Assembly (NCBI RefSeq): GCF_000504165.1
Contig: NZ_KI632505.1
Span: 248,001 to 312,000, forward strand
Direction: 5' to 3'
Source of the DNA: Bacillus sp. FJAT-14578
GTDB taxonomy: Bacteria; Bacillota; Bacilli; Bacillales; Bacillaceae_H
Length of the DNA stretch: 64,000 nucleotides
The translations under genes and the position numbers were made by a program. Position 1 is the first letter of the stretch; every line of letters starts with the position of its first letter. Of the stretch, positions 60,791 through 64,000 are shown one piece after another. A model generated the notes under the pieces. That model searched no databases. It was given only the letters and a program-made list of their open reading frames with translations, and was not told the origin of the DNA.

Positions 60791-61910
60791 TGCGCTTTCC
60801 TCCTAGCTTTTTCTTTACCCACAAACCAATCAGTAAGAAAATGGGAATTCCGTATTGAAGCGGCAAATGAATATAATACGGAACGAACTGCAATCCTTCT
60901 TGTATATGTTCAGCATAGTTATCAGCAATGATGATCATTAAAACAGAAAGGATTCCTCCGAACGGAAGGATAAAAAAACGGTACGGGATGGATGAAATGA
61001 CTTCCATTCCTTTTAAGGCCGCAAGTGTAAATAACAGCACTTTAATAAAGATGCCAACTAGTATGACGAAGACGACAAGTGCATCGAGCCGTTCCAGAAA
61101 GTCGGCAATCGAAATCCTGCGAATAGCCGACAATAAAGGAAACGATGCCGTCGATGAAAGGTCAACTCCCAATACAGCCAGTTTAAGACTCGTAAAAAAT
61201 GCCAACAACACCCCCGACACGATAACCGCAGCTGTACATACTTTAAAAAGCTGCTTCTTTTGCTGCACATAAGACATCAAACAGAGAAAAACGACCGTTT
61301 CCCCAAACGGAAATGTCATTAGTTCAGGATAAATAGCGGCTATAATAGGTCGTGATCCATCTGCAAAGATCGGACGCATTCTATTAACGTCGATACTTTT
61401 ATTAACCCAAAGAAACAACACAATTAAGAATAAAAAAGAAACAATGTATGGCATAAATACAATGAGAGACCGTGCTGACACTTCCAATCCATGATACAAG
61501 TAGTACATGACCGTAAGGATAAAAAGAATGCCAATGATTTCACCTGATGTTTGAGGGTAAATGACGGTATTGACAAGTTCGATGAAATCCCTAAGTACAC
61601 GCGCTGCAATATAAATAAAATACACGACATAAAGAAACGTAATGCCTTTGCTTATTTTCGTGCCCAATAAAGAACCAAGCCCGCTATACAAACTGCTTTG
61701 TGACGATAAAGCCAATATTTTAACATACACAAACATGAGAGCCGCCCCAATGAAAGATGCCAACAATACCGCAATCCACGCATCTTGCTTTGCTTCATCC
61801 CCCACACCGATGACGACAGCTGAACCGATTTCAAAGAAAAAAATGAGAAGAAATAACTGCGTATACGAAATGTATTCCATTTGATTGACCTTCATTTTCT
61901 CCAGCTTCAC
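60777..61910 (-). CDS. GerB-family germinant receptor subunit (operon 3)
   Basis: 377 residues from GTG 61910; an alternative ATG at 61895 has GGAG close by. Ten membrane helices, start VNQMEYISYTQLFLLIFFFE typical of GerB. It follows the D gene by 7 bases and overlaps gerA. The operon order D-B-A-C differs from operons 1 and 2. Predicted role as in the other B subunits. Confidence 0.92.
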   Translation of the reverse strand: MKLEKMKVNQMEYISYTQLFLLIFFFEIGSAVVIGVGDEAKQDAWIAVLLASFIGAALMFVYVKILALSSQSSLYSGLGSLLGTKISKGITFLYVVYFIYIAARVLRDFIELVNTVIYPQTSGEIIGILFILTVMYYLYHGLEVSARSLIVFMPYIVSFLFLIVLFLWVNKSIDVNRMRPIFADGSRPIIAAIYPELMTFPFGETVVFLCLMSYVQQKKQLFKVCTAAVIVSGVLLAFFTSLKLAVLGVDLSSTASFPLLSAIRRISIADFLERLDALVVFVILVGIFIKVLLFTLAALKGMEVISSIPYRFFILPFGGILSVLMIIIADNYAEHIQEGLQFVPYYIHLPLQYGIPIFLLIGLWVKKKLGGKRSEAG

Positions 61911-61917
61911 CGTCCTT

Positions 61918-62151
61918 TCAAGTTTTGTTTCCTTTCACTTTCTTATGCCTGTATATATCAAGAATGACGGTAATGGAAAAAGTAATAAATAAAAAGGTGT
62001 ATATAAAAGCCTTACCAGTGCTGTTACTCATGATAAAAATGCGATACAAAACATCGAATGCACTTTCTCTATATAAAAACATGTCGATGCCGACTACTAC
62101 ACCGAGCAAACAAATACCCGCCAATACAGAGAATAATAAAATCATCTTCAC
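61918..62151 (-). CDS. Two-helix small protein opening receptor operon 3
   Basis: 77 residues (GTG 62151, or ATG 62145 which is better spaced from GAGGTG). Two membrane helices (about 4-24 and 47-66), short basic tail YRHKKVKGNKT. Size, topology and tight linkage to gerB suggest a D-type accessory subunit, here placed first in the operon. Sequence does not show the GPxxWI end seen in the operon 2 protein, so the assignment rests on context. Confidence 0.65.
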   Translation of the reverse strand: MKMILLFSVLAGICLLGVVVGIDMFLYRESAFDVLYRIFIMSNSTGKAFIYTFLFITFSITVILDIYRHKKVKGNKT

Positions 62152-62221
62152 TACACCTCATTCAAAAGGTTTCCTGTCTATTTTTTCCTACACTAGCAAG
62201 TTTTTATTCGCCAAAGCAAAA

Positions 62222-62257
62222 AAGCTCTTTTCACCTTTTGGCAAAAAGAGCTTTTTA
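62222..62257 (-). terminator. Terminator of the CstR-like gene
   Basis: AAAAAGCTCTTTT pairs with AAAAGAGCTTTTT around a small loop; T residues follow on the minus strand. Confidence 0.75.
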
Positions 62258-62276
62258 TTCGTGCTGAACCATTTTG

Positions 62277-62537
62277 TTAACGGCTTTTCACTAATAATTG
62301 AATGGCTTCTTCTACAAGTTTGGATGTATCTTCTCCGGCCGCTTGTTTTTCGATGAGGCATTGTTCCAAGTTCAATGCCACGATTTGAGCGATTGTACGG
62401 TCAACTGCACTTCTTACAGCTGAAAGCTGGGTAACGACATCTTTACAGTTTTTGTCTTCTTCCATCATGCGCAGAACTCCCCGCACCTGACCTTCAATAC
62501 GTTTCAACCGGTTTTTCGTTTGATCTGTATAGTTCAT
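62277..62537 (-). CDS. CsoR-family repressor of the CstR (persulfide-sensing) type
   Basis: 86 residues, all-helical DUF156 family: KNRLKRIEGQVRGVLRMMEE at the N-terminus. C31 and C60 are present, but position 56, which is His in copper-sensing CsoR, is Asn. Two cysteines at 31 and 60 without that His are the arrangement of CstR, which senses persulfides and derepresses sulfide-detoxification genes. Two rhodanese genes lie directly upstream, each behind an ATACC-N6-GGTAT palindrome. AAAGGATG precedes the start. Confidence 0.85.
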   Translation of the reverse strand: MNYTDQTKNRLKRIEGQVRGVLRMMEEDKNCKDVVTQLSAVRSAVDRTIAQIVALNLEQCLIEKQAAGEDTSKLVEEAIQLLVKSR

Positions 62538-62603
62538 CTCTGTTCATCCTTTCTATTTATTTGATTCCGCTCTAACGGGACGGCTTTCTCGTTCATTATG
62601 GGA

Positions 62604-62984
62604 TTATACCGATGCTTTCATATATCGGTGTTGATCATGTGTACACCAATACCCTTTTACATCATAACCGTGCTTTTTCAACTGGCGAATGCTTAAATTG
62701 CGTAAAATGCGATCGGATACGACCACCACGACTTCTTTTTTCGGAATGTCATTATGCTGTCTCGCCAAATATGGAAGCGGAATGTGGATGGCCGACTCCA
62801 TCGGTAAATGTTTCGCTTCATGAAAATCTCGCACATCGACCAATACCGCTTCACAGCCTTCATGGAAATCGGAAATTCGCTTCGTTCCCCTTACCGGAAC
62901 ATACCGTCTATATAAAAGCGGCATCATTACCAACAATACCACAGCTATTACCATACCCATGTTCCATTTCTCTCCCATCAACAA
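62604..62984 (-). CDS. Membrane-anchored rhodanese-like protein without catalytic cysteine
   Basis: 126 residues. One N-terminal membrane helix (about 8-25) then a rhodanese domain: AVLVDVRDFHEAKHLPMESA with D50 and R52. The active-site position after VVVVV is Ser90 (SDRILRN) instead of Cys, so sulfur transfer through a persulfide is unlikely. A unique cysteine at 113 (GYWCTHDQH) lies elsewhere. Probably a binding or scaffold module. Preceded by a candidate CstR operator at 63024-63039 and cotranscribed possibly with the cstR-like gene 66 bases downstream. Confidence 0.8.
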   Translation of the reverse strand: MLMGEKWNMGMVIAVVLLVMMPLLYRRYVPVRGTKRISDFHEGCEAVLVDVRDFHEAKHLPMESAIHIPLPYLARQHNDIPKKEVVVVVSDRILRNLSIRQLKKHGYDVKGYWCTHDQHRYMKASV

Positions 62985-63023
62985 GACCCTATCCTGAAAA
63001 GATAGGGCGAATTATCTTTCATT

Positions 63024-63039
63024 ATACCAACTTGGGTAT
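63024..63039. promoter_or_regulatory. Candidate CstR/CsoR operator 1
   Basis: ATACCAACTTGGGTAT is an inverted repeat ATACC-N6-GGTAT about 40 bases upstream of the membrane rhodanese gene. The same pattern recurs at 63650-63665. CsoR/CstR repressors bind palindromes of this kind with G/C tracts flanked by A/T. Confidence 0.7.
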
Positions 63040-63084
63040 TAAAAAATCAAAATTTTTGTTCCCCGTTATCCTGCATGAATCGGC

Positions 63085-63318
63085 AGGATAAAACCCTTTT
63101 ATCCTTCATTAACGGGCAGTAAGACTCCCACTTCAAAATTTGGCGTAATCGAGGAAGTTTAAGCGGGAGATAAAACTGCCCGTAAAAGCCCGATTATGAG
63201 AACACAGACTAATACCGCCGCGTCCTGCGGCAACGTCTGCGTGACCCGCATCGTGCGGGCCTAACTAACCATCGGTGAGGGAGGAACCCCCCACCGATGG
63301 AAGTTTCCTTTACCTGTA
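63085..63318 (+). repeat. Insertion-like dispersed element (copy 2) between the rhodanese genes
   Basis: Left end TTATCCTTCATTAACGGGCA, internal inverted pair ACGGGCAGT...ACTGCCCGT, several GC hairpins (CGTCCTGCGGCAACG, GACCCGCATCGTGCGGGCC), right end CCATCGGTGAGG...CCCACCGATGG then AAGTTTCCTTT. The reversed copy at about 23735-23905 has the same ends. The right end reaches the stop of the second rhodanese gene. Resembles a non-autonomous IS200/IS605-type element; inference. Confidence 0.5.
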
Positions 63319-63633
63319 AACACCCATTCCGCCTGATACATTCGTGACTTGATAGCCGTTTTTCTTTAATAAACTGCAGGCACGGGAGCTTCTCATCCCG
63401 CTCTGGCAAATGACCACGATTTCTTTATTTTTCGGTATCTTGTCCAGCTTGGCGGGAAGCTGGTTTAATGGGATGTTGACAAAACCGGGAATCGAGCGCA
63501 TCTTGAATTCGCTCGGTGTCCGAACATCTAAAAAGTATTTATCTTTCTTCTGCTTTAAGTACTCGTTTTTTAATGTATGCGTAGAAATGGATGGTGTACG
63601 GAATTTTTTTAACCAACCAAACATAATGATCAC
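63310..63633 (-). CDS. Rhodanese-domain sulfurtransferase
   Basis: 107 residues, single rhodanese domain with D36/R38 (YFLDVRTPSEF) and the active-site loop CQSGMRSS, C76 being the persulfide-forming cysteine. A short hydrophobic/basic N-terminus (MIIMFGWLKKF) may contact the membrane. Transfers sulfane sulfur, likely in detoxification of sulfide or persulfides together with the CstR-type regulator. A palindromic operator lies 17 bases before the start. AGAGGTGATC is the ribosome binding site. Confidence 0.92.
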   Translation of the reverse strand: MIIMFGWLKKFRTPSISTHTLKNEYLKQKKDKYFLDVRTPSEFKMRSIPGFVNIPLNQLPAKLDKIPKNKEIVVICQSGMRSSRACSLLKKNGYQVTNVSGGMGVYR

Positions 63634-63649
63634 CTCTGTTTAATTACTT

Positions 63650-63665
63650 ATACCTGTATGGGTAT
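63650..63665. promoter_or_regulatory. Candidate CstR/CsoR operator 2
   Basis: ATACCTGTATGGGTAT, inverted repeat identical in design to 63024-63039, directly upstream of the active rhodanese gene and overlapping its probable promoter (TATTATACC on the minus strand). Confidence 0.75.
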
Positions 63666-63688
63666 AATACAACAAAAAAAGACGGTCG

Positions 63689-64000
63689 TCAAGTAGACGA
63701 AAATATGGGGCGGCGGGCTAAAGAGATGATGATCGTAACGAAAATATTCCATTCCGTCCGTCCCAATATTCTTGCAGCATGCAATAAGGTAGGATCAATC
63801 CCCGCAAAGGCTGACCTTGCCGATTTAATTAAGAAAGGAATCGATACAACCAGCGCTGCCATCACCGCCCCGGCCGGTGTAAATACAATCGTGATGTCAA
63901 ACCTGTCTTCAAGAAAGGTCCCAATGGAACTTTGCCTTCCAAATAAGACAAGCAAATAATACCCTAGAACGGTTGGCGGCAACACGACGGGTAAGGTAAT
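63689..64000 (-). pseudogene. modB: Truncated modB-like molybdate ABC permease
   Basis: The frame enters from the right edge (LPVVLPPTVLGYYLLVLFGR) and shows the BPD permease loop ILGRTEWNIFVTIIISLARR. Full-length ModB continues after this for about 60 residues (RGILAG...GEFGATL), but here the frame leaves the family at LARR and stops after PIFSST. So the 3' end is missing; the 5' end lies outside the window. The break is next to the second CstR operator region, suggesting a deletion or rearrangement. Confidence 0.7.

Noticed and set aside
62152..62215. Sigma-G promoter for receptor operon 3
   Set aside because: A GAATA element exists at a plausible place, but no CATACTA-like -10 sequence follows at the right distance.
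63209..63409. 66-codon minus-strand frame over the dispersed element
   Set aside because: Consists of repeat sequence plus the rhodanese gene in a wrong frame.
1..64000. CRISPR arrays, tRNA or rRNA genes, prophage genes
   Set aside because: No regularly spaced direct repeats, no cloverleaf or rRNA sequence and no phage structural or integrase frames were seen.

Overview
The window is a chromosomal segment from a Gram-positive endospore former of the family Bacillaceae (low to moderate G+C, strong AGGAGG-type ribosome binding sites, TTG/GTG starts, many sporulation and germination genes). No tRNA, rRNA, prophage, CRISPR array or intact transposase gene is visible. The genus cannot be fixed from sequence alone; the mix of Bacillus-like orthologues (AroA, Spo0M, AbrB/Abh, YmaF, CotF-like, YjcZ, DUF2639) with numerous dispersed palindromic repeats fits a Bacillus-related genus.

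Layout. 1-9 kb: the 3' end of a YugO-like K+ channel, a two-component system, a BmrA-like ABC exporter, an SLH-domain protein, a GerPA/GerPF-like spore protein, a CBO0543-type membrane pair and a Dps gene behind PerR-like boxes. 9-13 kb: germinant receptor operon 1 (A-B-C-D). 13-24 kb: spore and small-protein genes (two DUF2935 proteins, CotF-like coat protein, YjcZ, DUF2639, Spo0M, YmaF), an SLT/SLH protein and an orphan gerB. 24-33 kb: a solitary ATP-grasp ligase, a PucR regulator with an EamA exporter, a MerR regulator, a GPP34 protein, PadR-ChrA, YitT and a CAP/SCP secreted protein. 33-43 kb: aroA (DAHP synthase/chorismate mutase) behind a T-box leader whose 3' half is duplicated, followed by GNAT, thiamine-binding, NlpC/P60, NSS, BrnQ, AbrB-type and MFS genes. 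43.5-44.6 kb is a stretch of decayed gene fragments.

44.7-48.5 kb holds the most unusual locus: a glutathionylspermidine-synthase-like ATP-grasp enzyme, a DUF350 membrane protein, a Cys/Tyr/Gly-rich lipoprotein and an unrecognised 150-residue protein in one operon behind a sigma-W-like promoter. An SPFH (band 7) protein with a ribbon-helix-helix partner lies directly upstream. The combination recalls the enterobacterial yjfL-yjfM-yjfC and ygiB-ygiC loci and suggests an envelope-associated peptide or polyamine ligation system.

48.8-62 kb: an APC permease, germinant receptor operon 2 (A-C-D-B, with a dispersed palindromic repeat inserted between D and B), cls, uppP, then operon 3 (D-B-A-C) followed by a leftover second gerC 3' end. 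62.2-64 kb: a CstR-type (two-cysteine) persulfide-sensing repressor with two rhodanese genes. Each rhodanese gene is preceded by the same ATACC-N6-GGTAT palindrome. A truncated modB closes the window.

Three complete GerA-family receptors plus an orphan GerB point to an elaborate germination sensing capacity. At least four families of dispersed hairpin or insertion-like repeats punctuate the intergenic regions.
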